A DNA stretch of 64,000 nt from Calycina herbarum (GCA_001414485.1 LLEY01000032.1:413657-477656), one strand, 5' to 3'; shown: positions 1 through 11,527, counted from the stretch's first letter. Notes: generated from the sequence alone by a model not told the origin. Made by a program: numbers and translations.

Positions 1-980
1 ATTATTTGAACAAGCCGGTCAACACTCAATTGTTGCTAGAGATGATGATCCTTTCCATGCTGAATTACCAAGCAGATGAGTTTATGGAGGCGGTCATCGG
101 CGCACATCTTCATGGAAAAGAGGAAATCCTTCGACAATTTATCATCGAATCATGTTCAGACATTCAATTACTACTGCTCACAAAACAATCGCTACCCCAC
201 GCCAATGGCACTAAGACTAATGGCACCAACGGTTCGACCAAGCGATTCTCAAATGGTGAAGAAAAACCAAACACAGAACTCTCAGAAGCCAAACAGGTCC
301 TCCGAAAGTACATCTGTTACGTTCTCACCCATCCGGCAGTCCTCCGTGCCCCAGCTCATACCCAAAAGAGACTCAGTCATGAACTTGCAACCTTTCTCTG
401 CGCGCATATACTCCAGAATAGCGACAATATCCTTTTTGAAAAGCAGCTAAAGGAGGAGAAGCTTCACGTAGATTCTGGTCTGCGACTGCCCTTCGTTAAT
501 GCGACAACTTCATTTCACCAATGGGTCCGTACAACGTCAGCGAACCACACGAGTGGTCCCTTCTCGTGGATTTTCTTCGAGTGTCTTATCGGCGGCAAAG
601 CAGGAGATAAGGTCTGGAAGGGCGCTAAGACTTCATATCTAGCAGAAGATATTGGGCGGAGACTAAGCACAATGTGCCGAATGTATAACGACTACGGATC
701 TGCGAAGCGAGATCGTGCGGAGGCGAATGTGAACAGCTTGGATTTCCCCGAATTTTACGATGAAATGGAAGGGGTATCTGAAGAGGAGAAAGAAGAGAAA
801 CAGAAGGAAGATCTAATGTATCTTGCCGAATATGAGCGCCATTGCTTGAATGGTTCCATGGAGCGTCTAGGCGGGATGGTTGAGACGGAACTTCTGGATC
901 GAGCAAAGTTGTTTGTGAACGTTACCGACTTTTATGGGCAGATATATGTGGCGAGAGACATCGCAAGCCGAATGAAATAG
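1..980 (+). CDS. Bifunctional diterpene cyclase (CPS/KS family), C-terminal part; 5' end off the window
   Basis: About 325 residues of the C-terminal class I (ionisation-dependent) half of a fungal ent-copalyl diphosphate/ent-kaurene (or pimaradiene) synthase-like enzyme. The frame is open to the left edge and no credible ATG begins it, so the gene is cut by the window. The hallmark is around 672-755: MCRMYNDYGSAKRDRAEAN followed by NSLDFPEF, the metal-binding NSE/DTE-type motif of fungal CPS/KS enzymes. Here it reads ND-Y-G-S-A-K-R-D, with Asp instead of the usual final Glu. Also typical are the upstream SFHQWVRTTSA block and the C-terminal YGQIYVARDIASRMK ending. The DDxxD motif of the same domain and the class II DxDD domain would lie outside. 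Two P450 genes follow, as in diterpenoid clusters. No intron is needed in the visible part. Which diterpene is made cannot be read from this fragment. Confidence 0.88.
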   Translation, partial: YLNKPVNTQLLLEMMILSMLNYQADEFMEAVIGAHLHGKEEILRQFIIESCSDIQLLLLTKQSLPHANGTKTNGTNGSTKRFSNGEEKPNTELSEAKQVLRKYICYVLTHPAVLRAPAHTQKRLSHELATFLCAHILQNSDNILFEKQLKEEKLHVDSGLRLPFVNATTSFHQWVRTTSANHTSGPFSWIFFECLIGGKAGDKVWKGAKTSYLAEDIGRRLSTMCRMYNDYGSAKRDRAEANVNSLDFPEFYDEMEGVSEEEKEEKQKEDLMYLAEYERHCLNGSMERLGGMVETELLDRAKLFVNVTDFYGQIYVARDIASRMK

Positions 981-2236
981 ATAGTTTGAGCGTCAAAGAG
1001 CTCTTTGGATTAGATGCATCAGTGTTATGTTTCAGTACCACGGGGTAGTAGTGAGATCGCTTAATTGTGACGATTTTGATTTTCTCAGCTCGATTTGAAC
1101 TCTTCCCAAGAATCGGGCTTTCATCAGTGCCTTGGTTTTTATCAATTTTCGTATACCTGTTTTTAGTAATAAACCGTGGTTCTGAAGTATATCACTTTGT
1201 ATGGATACCCTAAACACTCTTGGCTGTCGAAACTCCAAACATCAAAATGCTGCTGTGCCTTTAGTGAAGCTACGCTGCTTCCTAACAGATGCAATTCATA
1301 ATTGATTGGCGTAAACCCCTAATTAATCTGTTCGGGCGCTATGTAGGGCAAGGTGTCATCCATCTCTGTCTCACATTTTCGGTGATACCTACTGTGGTAA
1401 ATCGCGATCTGGGAACTCGGGGGAGGGGTACCTAGAGAGAGCACCTGCAGGATTTTCGTACAATTATTGCCAGTAAAAATGGTGAGATTCCGAAAGATGG
1501 CGTGAAGATCTTGATGAGATTGCGCCGCTCCGAGACTTGAGTCGAGCCAGTAATCCACTCAACCTCGTAAGAACGTATGCAGGACATCAGAGAATGAAAC
1601 CCTCGGAGGCAACGTCATGCGTGATAACAGGAAAATTTCTCATGCTCACTGCATCTTGAAAGCCTTTCACCCTGTAGTTACCTAATAATCTGAGCGCGTA
1701 GGATTATGGAGCGTATTTACATACTACCGGTTTGGATCCGGTAAGCACTGGCTACCTTTTTTGACATCTCAAAGTGTTTTTGAGCTAAGGGAGACTACGA
1801 CCTTCCGGTTGTAGTAAATCGTTCAAGGGTGGTTGGGGGTCTCCGTGGGGGGCGCAATTCCAGTTATTCCTTCCTATCAGGGCTCCTGTTTGCGACGGGG
1901 TAAAATCCGATTTCACGGGGTAGAAGCTCCCGAATAAGACGTAGATCAACTTCACAAACATCGCCCCAGCAATATCGTGTTTAACTCTAAACCTTGTTTG
2001 ATTTGAGCGGTCGCCCTTACTCTGTGTAGATAATCAGTTTTCCTTTAATCCCATTAATTTCATTCTACCAAAGTCTTGGTTGACTGGATGTACGCAGAGT
2101 GATGGCGATCGCTCTTACAAATTAGAAACAACATGATAAAAAGCCGCTCTAAGGTGAAAGCCGTGCCAGAGTTTACCAAAATGCAATTCAATCAAAAAGA
2201 TATATATACTGTTTAATCTGTATATTTACATACATC
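981..2236. other. Intergenic stretch between convergent genes
   Basis: 1.26 kb between the 3' ends of the diterpene cyclase and the first P450. Only short out-of-context open frames occur. The last 100 bases before the P450 stop are AT-rich (tatatatac, tttaatat) and probably hold its 3' UTR. No gene, tRNA or repeat recognised. Confidence 0.6.
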
Positions 2237-3926
2237 TCAATATTTAATATTTAAGCTTTCATTCCTTCGTCGCATTAGAAACTTAGCATCTGGAAGTATA
2301 AAGTTGAACTCATGGAGGGATGTTATCTGAGGTGCGGTGCCATTGGGAAATTCAAAATCATACTCATCCAAAAGCTTGACAATAATCAACTTCGTCAGCA
2401 GCGTTGCAATGTATCTGCCGGGACAAGCCCATCTCCCCGAGCCCCATCTGAAGTCCTCTGCGTGGCTGTTGTTGAATGGTCTGGTGCGGTGCTCTTCCAA
2501 ATCTCTGAAAAATCGAAGAGAATCGTATTTCTCTGGGTTGGGGAATAATTTAGGATCCATTGCTCTGCTGGCTCCAGAAACACAGAGGTATTGCCCTTTT
2601 TTGAGCTCCAATCCAGTTGACAAAACATGACCTTCCAATATTGCCCGCATATAGACGATTCGGGTTGATGGCGCAGTTCGGGTCGTCTCCTTCATGGCCG
2701 AGTCAAGTTTGAATAGCTCCTGAAATACATTCATATTCCATTGTCCATCCAACTCTTGATTCTTGATACGGATCTCTTCACGGATTTCTTCTAAAAACTG
2801 GGGGTGGGCGACCAAATGCGCGACAACTGCAACGACCAAAGCTGCGGAGCTGTGTATAGCACCAGCAGCAGTTGAGGCGATAATGCCAGCGAGTCGTTCA
2901 GGATCAGCTTCTTGGGGGGTTTTGGCCGAGTAAACCATGGCCGAGATTAGATCTGGTCCTGGTGGAAGGCCCTGGTGCTTTTGAGCCAAGGTATGTTCTA
3001 CTCTTGGTGCAACAAATCCGTTCAAGATTTTGCGAGTTTTGCGTAGATGCCACATATATGGAACAAGCCAGACAAGAGGACGTTGTAGAAACCATGGAAC
3101 CAGCCGCATGACAAAGGCCACGGAAAAAACTGTGATTTTTTCAGAAAAGCTCAAGTAGTTTGATTGCATTCAGGAATTACCATTTTCCGCATGGTCCACA
3201 AATGTGCGAATGAGTTCAGGATTATCACAGGTTGGAGCGTCGAAGATCATTAAAGTCATTGCTCGACTGATACAAAGTGCAACCTTGTCGAGTGGTTCGA
3301 CTGCAGTCCACTCCGTGGTTTTCTGCGGGAACTCATGGCCTAGAGTCTCTTGTATTCGTGAAGCGGCGGGTTTGAAAAAATGAGGGAGAGATGGAGTGAC
3401 TTTGTTTAGCAGAAGTTTGACGTGGAAAGAGGTTTCTAGTACCACGTTGATCCCGTTCAAGTGGCCCAGCAAGGTAGTTGAATGAGATCTCCTCGAATTT
3501 ATCACATTCTGGGACAGCGTATTGAGTTCTGGAACAAAGTCTGGAGGTAAGACAACCATATCAACATCTCCACGGTTCAGGAGATATGGCTTCCCTTTAA
3601 ACTAGCTGATATCAGCGTCAATCCTGGAATGAGAGACTATCCATACATCTTACCTTTTGGTCCGCATTTTCCAAGATCTGCTTGGAATTGAAAGCCCACC
3701 GAAAGCGCGCAAACACTCGAGGCTCGAAGCGAAAAAGGCGGTTGACGACGGGCAGAACTTCTGTATTTTTCAAAAAATGGAAACAGAACACGGGCACAAG
3801 CAAGCCGAGAACAACAATTGCCCCTGACAGCTTTTGTTCAGTTGTTAACTCGAGGAAAGCTTGCGAAGCGGTTGATCTGATGAAATCCAGACCAGACGAT
3901 GGATCGTCTGAGGAAGAATTGTACAT
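2237..3926 (-). CDS. Cytochrome P450, CYP68/CYP503-like (fungal diterpene oxidase type)
   Basis: Three exons: 3655-3926, 3181-3602 and 2237-3129, with introns of 52 and 51 bp, giving 528 aa. An N-terminal membrane anchor (about residues 33-52) is followed by the FKGKPYLLNRGDVDMVVLPP segment. Next come an I-helix of the AAGAIHSSA type seen in fungal ent-kaurene oxidase relatives rather than the usual AGxDT, an intact helix-K ExxR (KETTRTAP), a PxxYxxxRF segment, and the haem loop WGSGRWACPGR with its Cys ligand. These resemble CYP68 and CYP503, the families that oxidise ent-kaurene and gibberellin intermediates. It is an ER haem-thiolate mono-oxygenase needing a P450 reductase. It sits between the cyclase and a second, divergent P450, so acting on the diterpene is a reasonable inference. 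Substrate is not determined. Confidence 0.86.
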
Positions 3927-4698
3927 TATGCCGTAAGTGCTTAATAATATTCGCGTTCAACAGAAGAGCAATATGTGAGATTTTGTCTTGAACCGAGAGA
4001 CCCCGCTTGGTGGATAAGCAGACCCTCTTTCTAGATATGAGTGAACCAAGCCAAGCGAGCTTCCTTTTTACTTCGTCCCAGGCGTGAAAGTCCATAACGG
4101 GCCTCCTAAATAAACCCTGCTTTGCTGGGTCCCGCTATGGACTGATTCGCCTGGGACGAAGTACCTCACATCCTTACTCGTCCACCACCACTGCACCATC
4201 TTATCTCACTGGGCTCCCCGCCCTTGTTGGCTCTGTTGGCTGACCTACAGGGTAGGGTTTGTCGGTGCGATCGCACTTAGGTCTCCACGGGGCGCAATAT
4301 ATTGCTTCTGCATGCAAATGTGCGGAGTATCATGCATGCACAGCACATGCATGTTTATACTGACACCCCCCATGCTCTACCGAGTACGGTAGTCAAAAAT
4401 ATATCAAACAGATTTATTTTACTTTATTTTCATAGCTTCCGGGAGGCAGTTTCCGGTCATTTTTTCAGGGGTTGTTGATGCGGGTAGGCTAGCTACGCCC
4501 CACCCCCGCCCGATACGAGCAAATTCACCAACACTGCTGCAACAAACAACACAACAGCTCTCAGTGAATTGACATTCCTTTATCGTACTGTATTTATTTT
4601 ACGATTGAGCGAGCATATTCATACTTTTTTGGAAGCGTCTTCTCACCAACTGTCCATCTCTATGTCCATCTAAATTTAATGCACATACCTTCGTGACG
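3927..4698. promoter_or_regulatory. Divergent promoter of the P450 pair
   Basis: 772 bp separate the two P450 start codons, so one region must drive both. It contains a long imperfect inverted repeat (4069-4163), a perfect 12-bp palindrome GTGCGATCGCAC (4265-4276) and two CATGCATG palindromes (4331-4338, 4346-4353). Palindromes of this sort are typical targets of dimeric fungal regulators, but no known binding site is identified. Shared transcriptional control of the pair is an inference from layout. Confidence 0.6.
4069..4163. repeat. Imperfect inverted repeat (hairpin) in the P450 promoter
   Basis: The left arm starts TACTTCGTCCCAGGCG and continues through AGTCCATA to CGGG at 4101. The right arm (4131-4163) is its reverse complement with a run of four mismatches and one further mismatch. 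About 26 of 31 core positions pair. The loop itself contains CCCTGC..GCTGGG, a smaller near-palindrome. It could be a regulatory structure or the remnant of a small foldback transposon. Confidence 0.7.
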
Positions 4699-6599
4699 AT
4701 GGCGAGTATCATTCTCACAGCTCTTGGGGGCCTTGGTGTTCTTCTTGCATTCGTTTTGTCCCGCCAAATCTCGCAATGGCGATGCAACTACCAGATTGCT
4801 TTGACAACTGGCTTTCCAGTTTTCTACTCCCCGTGAGCAGCTCTCCCATACATCTTTCCCTATCACTATGTTTCGGGCTTCGCTAACCTCTTTTCTGTAG
4901 CATTCACATTTCTAGCATTATGTGGATGATGTTGTATCCTGTGTTGATGCCGATCCTGAAGCTTCTACCACAATCATGGACCAGCCCATGGTTACAGTAC
5001 GTGCTCCACTCCTCGTACCATTAAATGGCGACAATATCTGATAGGCATGGAATAGGATCGCCCAGGTTTGGAAAATCTGGAAAATGGGATACGAGCCCTT
5101 CGAAGAAGCCGGCACCGACACATTCATATTGGCAACACCGAGTGGTAATATGCTCTGGTCTAGCGACAATGCCGTAATTCACGATCTCTTCACCCAACAT
5201 CCCAACGTTGATGCTCCCGTGGAGTTTTTGAAGTTTTGGAATGTTTATGGCCCGACTATTGCCTCAGTCCAAGGCAACGAATGGAAAGCCCATCGGAGGG
5301 CAGTCACAGCCGGGTTTGGTCCTGTCATGAACCAGACTGTGTGGAAAGAGACCCAACACCAGACTGAGACACTTGCAACACATTGGACCGAAAAACATCA
5401 GGCTATTATTCCGGTGATCAGATATTGGACTTCGAGGCTGGCTTTGAATATTATCTGCAGTGGATTCTTTGGCATGAAAGTCAAATGGGATAGCGATGAT
5501 GCAGCACCTTTACCAGCTGGCCACAACATAGCTCTGAATGAAGCACTCCCCAAGTTCATCGAAAATCTTGCGGTTTACTTTACGGTACCCACAGCACTGC
5601 TGGGAAAACTACCAGTGAAGAAGTTCCAAGATACTTACCAGAGCTTCACAGAGATCACCACTTACTTGGACGAATTCCGGGCACAAGTCCTGGATAACGT
5701 TGAGGCTGTTACAGCCAAGAAAAACAAAACCATTCTTGGTAAGACTTGTCGTCACTTTTATTGGAATTTAAGACACTAACCATGATCAAGAGTCTGTTGT
5801 TCTCGCCGGGGTTAATGGAAATGACCCTCTGCCCAAGGAAAGCGTTCTTGGTAATATCTTCTTTTCGCTCCTTGCCGGACACGAAACAACTGGGGGCACT
5901 TTGGGTTTTATCTATCTATTGATGGCGATTTATCCGCAATACCAACAACGAATGCAAAAAGAACTGGACGACCAGCTTGGGACGCGGCCGGCAAGTGAGT
6001 GGACCCTCGAAAAGGACTACCCAGTTTTGAAACGAGGCTTCCTGGGAGCAATCCAGAAAGAAGTCCTTTATGTGTTCAACCCAGCATCATTTATCATGAG
6101 AAAAGCACTAGATCCTGTCATTCTCGTTGACTCGCATGGCAAGTCTCACCGTATTCCCGAGAATACACTTACCCTTGTCAATAACGCTGGAGCTGCACGA
6201 AATCCGAGCAATTGGAAAAGATCCATCAAAGTCTCGACAGAGAGGAGTAAGGCGCTGTCAGATTCGCCAGCTCTATACATCGACCCCGACAGATGGCTGG
6301 ATGAAAATGACCAAGATCTTGCGACAGCGACATCATTTGGTGCTGGAGGAAGGGTGTGTCCTGGCAAAGAGTTTGCGAACGTTGAATTAACGGCATCGAT
6401 GGCCACTTTGTTCAAGTCCTACTCTTTGGAGCTTGTTGTGGAGGGAAAGACCGTTGACGAGTGTAATGGTGATGAGAAATTGGCTTGGGAAAAAACACGG
6501 GATAAGGCAATCAAGATGATGTATGATGATCTCGAGGCGAATATCACAATCGGAATACACAAGGATATTCCGATCCGAATTATGAAGAGGACAATGTAG
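4699..6599 (+). CDS. Cytochrome P450 with altered helix-K motif (ExxY instead of ExxR)
   Basis: Four exons: 4699-4832, 4901-4996, 5056-5738 and 5791-6599, giving 573 aa. The start was chosen because it opens a signal-anchor helix (SIILTALGGLGVLLAFVL). Domain marks in order: the WKAHRRAVTAGF helix-C block (WxxxR), AGHETTGGTL in helix I, a helix-K segment QKEVLYVFNPASF, the PDRW element, and the haem loop FGAGGRVCPGK. The helix-K ExxR Arg, almost invariant in P450s, is Tyr (codon TAT at 6069-6071; E395/Y398). Everything else looks intact, with no stop or frameshift. The family is a filamentous-fungal P450 that I cannot place by CYP number. It is divergent from the other P450 and lies near the diterpene cyclase, so a tailoring role is inferred. 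The Tyr raises the possibility of altered or lost catalysis. Confidence 0.84.
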
Positions 6600-7179
6600 G
6601 ATGGCACGGTCTATGGTCTGGTACAGGTTAAATTGGAATTGCTGGTCCTCGGGTATTTAGTTGAGCACTATTCGCCTGAGGCGGTGTAATATACATCGAA
6701 TTTTAACAGGTGTCACTTCATGTTTTTGGTTTCGGGTTCAGGGAGTTGTTTTCACATGTCAGGAATTCCGGTCGGGGTCTGTTATATTATATTGTCGGTC
6801 AAATCAGTCACCCCAACTCACATTTCTACTCGCTTCCCAAAGCAACACACCTCTTTATTTCTTAGGCTAGGGTAAACCATCTGAAGCTTGGCTAGGAGAA
6901 GTAGAAGGTGTGAGTAGAGACTTGAGAAAACAAATATTCAATATATTTCATCGTTTTATGCAAATCCAAAAGTAATCTCAACGACGTAGTCCCCAAAACT
7001 TTTCATGGACATATTTATTGCAGCATTGAAATATAGATATGATCCAAACATCAGGAAGTCCGGAACTCTCACATACTCTTTTAACCACCCTCAGCCCCTT
7101 TTCATCTCGAGAATTTTGGTGGTGGTTGCTTCCTTGAAAATTAGAAGAGAGGTGTTTTTTTTTGGGAAAGTGCACATAC
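6600..7179. other. Intergenic stretch
   Basis: 580 bp between convergent 3' ends of the second P450 and the HET gene. No open frame with family features, no repeat and no RNA gene recognised. It should hold both 3' UTRs. Confidence 0.55.
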
Positions 7180-9564
7180 CTAGACAATGTTTACCTCTAC
7201 TATGGGGGCATCTTCAAACCAGTCTCTATATGGTGTATCGACATTAAAAGTCCAGTTTCGATCCTTCCCTTCCTTAATTCCAAGCCCTATATATATGAGA
7301 AGACCGACACGCCTGTAGGTTTTTTCTCGAAGCTCTTCCAGGACCAAACAATATTGAATTTTTACACCAGTTCCATCACCTGTGTACGTCGAGCGAACCG
7401 CCACACATAAACAATATACAGCGCTGTTTGGGGGGATTTCTTTGGGGACTCCACCAAATCCAACGTCGAACACTAGGTGATGTTGCAGATCTGCACTATA
7501 TGCTGGGTAAAACTCAGTAGGTCCATTAAGGTCATTTCCAATTAGTAATAGTTCGTAATCTTTCAAGTTTAACCCCAGATTCTCTCGGGAAACCAGCGTC
7601 TCAATAAGTGCACCTCGAAGCTGTAACACACCACCCGATACGTTGCCAAAAATGTTTGTAGTTGAAGTAGTACAGTTTGCAGAAACCACAGCAAACCGAT
7701 CATCCTTTTTGAGAGCTTCAAAAGTAGTGGAAGCAAACTCGAAGACGGGAGCATTATCATGCTCTTCACGTACTATTGAAGCCCACGACCAAGTTGGAAT
7801 GGAGCAGGCATCCCCCATCAGACGACGACATTGAGTGTCCCGACCAAAGAACTCCGGTCTCAGCCATAATAGACCCCGCCAAAGATCTGATTCCCATAGC
7901 CCAGCAAGATAGGTGGTTTTAAGTTTGCGAGAAAATGCGCTGGCGAGGCCAGAAAGAGCTGGGAGTCTGTCAGTCTCATAAGTGATTTGTAGGCCAGAAT
8001 ACGCAAGTATGAGTTTATACCACTGCTCTGTGATGACTTCTATTGTAGACTCTCCAGCCAATTCTAGTGTTGCAAATGGCGGCTTCCAACCCGGGGTTGG
8101 AAAATATTCACGTCGTGAAGGATCACGACGACAGAGGTCAATACGTCTCGTTCGAAGCCAGCTCAGATGACCGCATTCGCAGCTGAGACTGTGTCTACAT
8201 TCCCATATCAACTCCTGAGAGTGAAAAAGAATGCTCCGGCGAGACAGCACACTCTCCTGGAAAACCCATGCTCTCTTGACGAGCGGCGCTGTTTCGTTTA
8301 GAATAGAGCCCTTTCTAGCATACTTCATATTCTCCGTTGATCTAGGCAATGGATCAACTGCACAGTGGGAAGCGAATGCAGGATAACGTATGAAAACGTT
8401 TTCGGCCTTAGATCTAGCTTCGTCTTGCACGTCACTCTGGGGGAAAAGATGTTCTTCGACCGGTTGGCGTGGCCTGGGAACAATGCATCCATCTCGACCG
8501 TCCTCTGCAGATGCTGCTGAAATTGTCAACTCAGAATTCATGTATATTTCTGCCATCTTCGTGGATTCAGTCTCCCAATCTAAAGGGTCATCCTGAACAA
8601 TACAAAGACTATCGATCCATAAAAAGCCGAATCCCAGTTTCTGGGTAATGAGGATGGCGTATTGAAAAGTAGGACTGAGTGACGCCCAAGGTATCCCAGT
8701 GTGGTGCTCAGCTAACGATAGCTTTTTTGTCACAAGGGGCTCGTAACCTCGACTTCCCCAGCAATGACTCAATGTAAGATATTTCGCACGCCGGCCATGC
8801 GAAGAAAGTAGTCGAGGTTTAGCCAGTTCACGCACATCAACTACACGAGCAGGCAATTCCGAAGTGCTTTGCCGGCAGGTTGGATGCGAGGAACACATGG
8901 CAAGGTGTTTCTTGATGAAGTCCACACTTGAATATATCGTTGGTGGGTGCTTGCTACGATGAGAGGCAGGCCCGATGGCTTTCCAGGGAGAGGGTCGACC
9001 TGACGGTTTGTTAGCATCAGATAGTTTTACCACTCAGTAGGCTCACTCACCAGCTTCTGTGAATAATTCGATATGGGGGAGAATCTCGCCACTCGAGTAG
9101 TTTGAAGCGTAGACATGTACAGTAAATCCTGGCAAAAGTATAATTTGTACATCGAAATCGGAATAATCGAGTGCTTCTTGTTCGTCCTCTAGGCGCCACT
9201 GGTAAGATCGCTTTAACGCCATATATAATACCTTGCATGAGTTGCAAGAGTCTTGTGACGATTCCAGAATGGGCATCTTTGTGACAATGCTTTTGGCTTC
9301 ATCTTCCCGAGGGAGTAAGGTACCTGAGTGTCTGTCCCATTGACACAATTGGAAAGGAAAGGAGTTCCAATTTAGATCAAGACAGACTTTGCATTTAGCG
9401 GACGCGCAATTGAAGATTGCGGTTACCAAATTCCCGTTAGAATAGCTTTTATCGCAAAAGAGGAGCCTAATCCCTCCGTCTGTCACGCAGCGATGTGTTG
9501 TTATCTTAGAGGTAATTGCACGAATTTTTATGTCAAGGTCAAGGAGAAACTCAGCAGTGGACAT
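7180..9564 (-). CDS. HET-domain (heterokaryon incompatibility) protein
   Basis: Two exons, 9051-9564 and 7180-8999, joined over a 51-bp intron, giving 777 aa. The HET domain lies around residues 240-345: AKYLTLSHCWG, then FGFLWIDSLCIVQDD, DWETES and MAEIYMNSELTISAASA. These are the classic conserved blocks. The first ~200 residues contain several Cys pairs (CKVCLD, CNSCK) of a kind often found ahead of HET domains. HET proteins can trigger programmed cell death after non-self recognition during hyphal fusion, or act in related immunity-like signalling. Most family members have no assigned partner and I cannot name one here. The C-terminal half is family-specific sequence of unknown function. 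Such genes commonly flank variable regions, and this one marks the end of the accessory segment. Confidence 0.9.
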
Positions 9565-10299
9565 ATTATAGCAGGTTGAGATTCTGATGGAGAAGGGGGT
9601 AAACCGATATAGTGACGAAAGGTTCTTTTATCTTGAAAGGGAACTGATGAGGATTTTGTTGAAGAAGGAATGATGAGGTTACAATCCCCTCAGTTGCAAT
9701 GGGGATGAAAATTGCTGCCTCAGGATCCATATGCTACCTATTAGGTAGTACTGCAGGTGAGAGGGGCACCAGGGGTATGCAGAAAAGGTGGTAGGTAGGA
9801 TAAGGTGGTTTGAGGAAGTACACTATAAACCATCGAAAAAATAAATGAAAAAAAAAAACAGCGGACGAAGGAGATGCTAATAATATATGATGTCGTAACA
9901 CTTGGGGTCAATTTTTGCCAACTTGATGGACTTGTTGCGAGTTGAACGACAAACCCTGGGCGCTTATTTTCTGCACTTCTTCCAGGGTTATGGAAAACAC
10001 CAACAATCACCGCCTTCGTGGTTTGTATGGCGAAATGATGGCAGAACGTCCTGATAGGCGGCAAATCCAAAGGCGGTGACATTGCCTATAAAAGCCTCTC
10101 GAGTTTGCCAGCAACCAATCTTGTTTCTTCCAAAGAGTGTGAATAGAAATTATCAAGTAGAAGGAACTTCCTATCCAGTGCCGTTCGTTGAACATGAATT
10201 AAACATTCCCCAAGGCGGAACTGCAGAATTGCAGTCTGCATGCTCATTACCTATCGAAGAATCCCAGAGATGGGCGTAAAATCTTTATTTCAATTTGGC
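9565..10299. other. Intergenic stretch, includes the HET promoter
   Basis: 735 bp upstream of the HET gene and downstream of TAP42. It contains a perfect interrupted palindrome CTACCTA-T-TAGGTAG at 9734-9748 followed by more GTAGGTA motifs. No coding region supported. Confidence 0.5.
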
Positions 10300-11527
10300 T
10301 TATCCTCTATTTAAAGTATTTCCAGAACCCCTGGTTTTCGTTAGTCAAAGGATTTTAAATGGCAGAGGGTATTCTGAAACTTACTTTGGATTATCTTCAG
10401 TAAAGTTATCCCAGTTCCGGGCTTTGTATGTTTCTTCATCGCCTTTCTCGTAGTTATCCTCATCGGGTTCTGGTGGCTTTCCGCTTTCCGCCCCACCGCC
10501 CTTAATTATGCCACCCGTTGCCTCTTTTTCTTCCAGGTACTCCTCAATCGACATGGTGGGAGGGTCAATACCACTTCCATAGACCTTTCTTTGTAATTCC
10601 TGTCTGTCTTTCTTTCTTTCTACTATATGAATTGGTTTCCAGATCTCACCGTTTGGACCCAACGCGGAACGTATATCGCTGCTGGGAATGATATCCAATC
10701 TATCCGAGTATTCTTTATTGTCTCGTAGCCCTCCCATTCTCTGTCTGTGGTCCCTCTCGAGAATTTCCGGACCTGTGGGTGATGTGGGAGGCGCCATTGC
10801 AAGAATGTTGGCTTCTTTATTGATGAACTCAAGTTGTTGAAAGGTATTGTGGGTACAGAGAGTGATATTGGTGAGTTGCAGGTTTCGCACAGCATCGTCA
10901 TCGTTCTGCAGGTACGCTGGGTTTTGGGATAGAAACTAAAACAAGATCAGTAAGCGTCCCGGGTATATGCAGCAGATGAACATGCCTCTAAACTATTCTT
11001 CAGATCCCTCTCCAACGCATAATTTGCCATTTTTGTATTGCGTAGGGAGGCGCCATCTGTTGTTGAGATGGTTGAAAATGTGGTGGGGGCTTCCAGGTAT
11101 TGATTGTAGAATTTCTTATTCTGCCCTTTGAGTAGCTCATACTGATACAAAAGGGAGAGAAATTCCTCGTATATTTCTCTTGCTTTTTGAAGAACGAGTT
11201 TTCGGTCATTGCCAGCGACGCGAAGTATCAGTCCAGCGAGGTGATAGTTGATGAGTAGGTATCTGACAAATGGTTAGAGGCATACTACGGGGAATTGAGG
11301 TCGCTCGGCGATGCATACTGGAGGTCCCCAGAAGACAGGTCCTCGAGTGTCTCGTTCGGGCTAAAGAGAGAAATACGGTCTGCGAGTTGTAAACAATCGT
11401 GGTAATTTGTAATGGCCACGGCCAGGTTTTCTTGGTAGGCGGCGGTGTTGCTGTTCGGGGAAGATTCGATATCGAGTCTCTGGCGCTCGGCAGAGGCGAA
11501 GAGGAATCTGATGCTTTGTTCGGCCAT
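10300..11527 (-). CDS. TAP42: TAP42/alpha4-like PP2A regulatory protein
   Basis: Four exons: 11319-11527, 10986-11262, 10385-10935 and 10300-10330, giving 355 aa. The protein belongs to the TAP42/IGBP1 family, which binds PP2A-type catalytic subunits downstream of TOR. Visible hallmarks are SLFSPNETLEDLSSGDLQ followed by YLLINYHLAGLIL, the REIYEEFLSLLYQYELL helix, and the C-terminal ARNWDNFTEDNPKGSGNTLNRG block. The last ten codons come from a 31-bp terminal exon recovered by splicing at 10384/10331. The second intron (10936-10985) has a GC donor (GAG|GCATGT) and normal AG acceptor. It is the only solution that keeps the frame and joins NSLE to FLSQNPAYL. It is head to head with DCL1 across about 610 bp. 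Cytosolic regulator of nutrient signalling by family knowledge. Confidence 0.93.
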
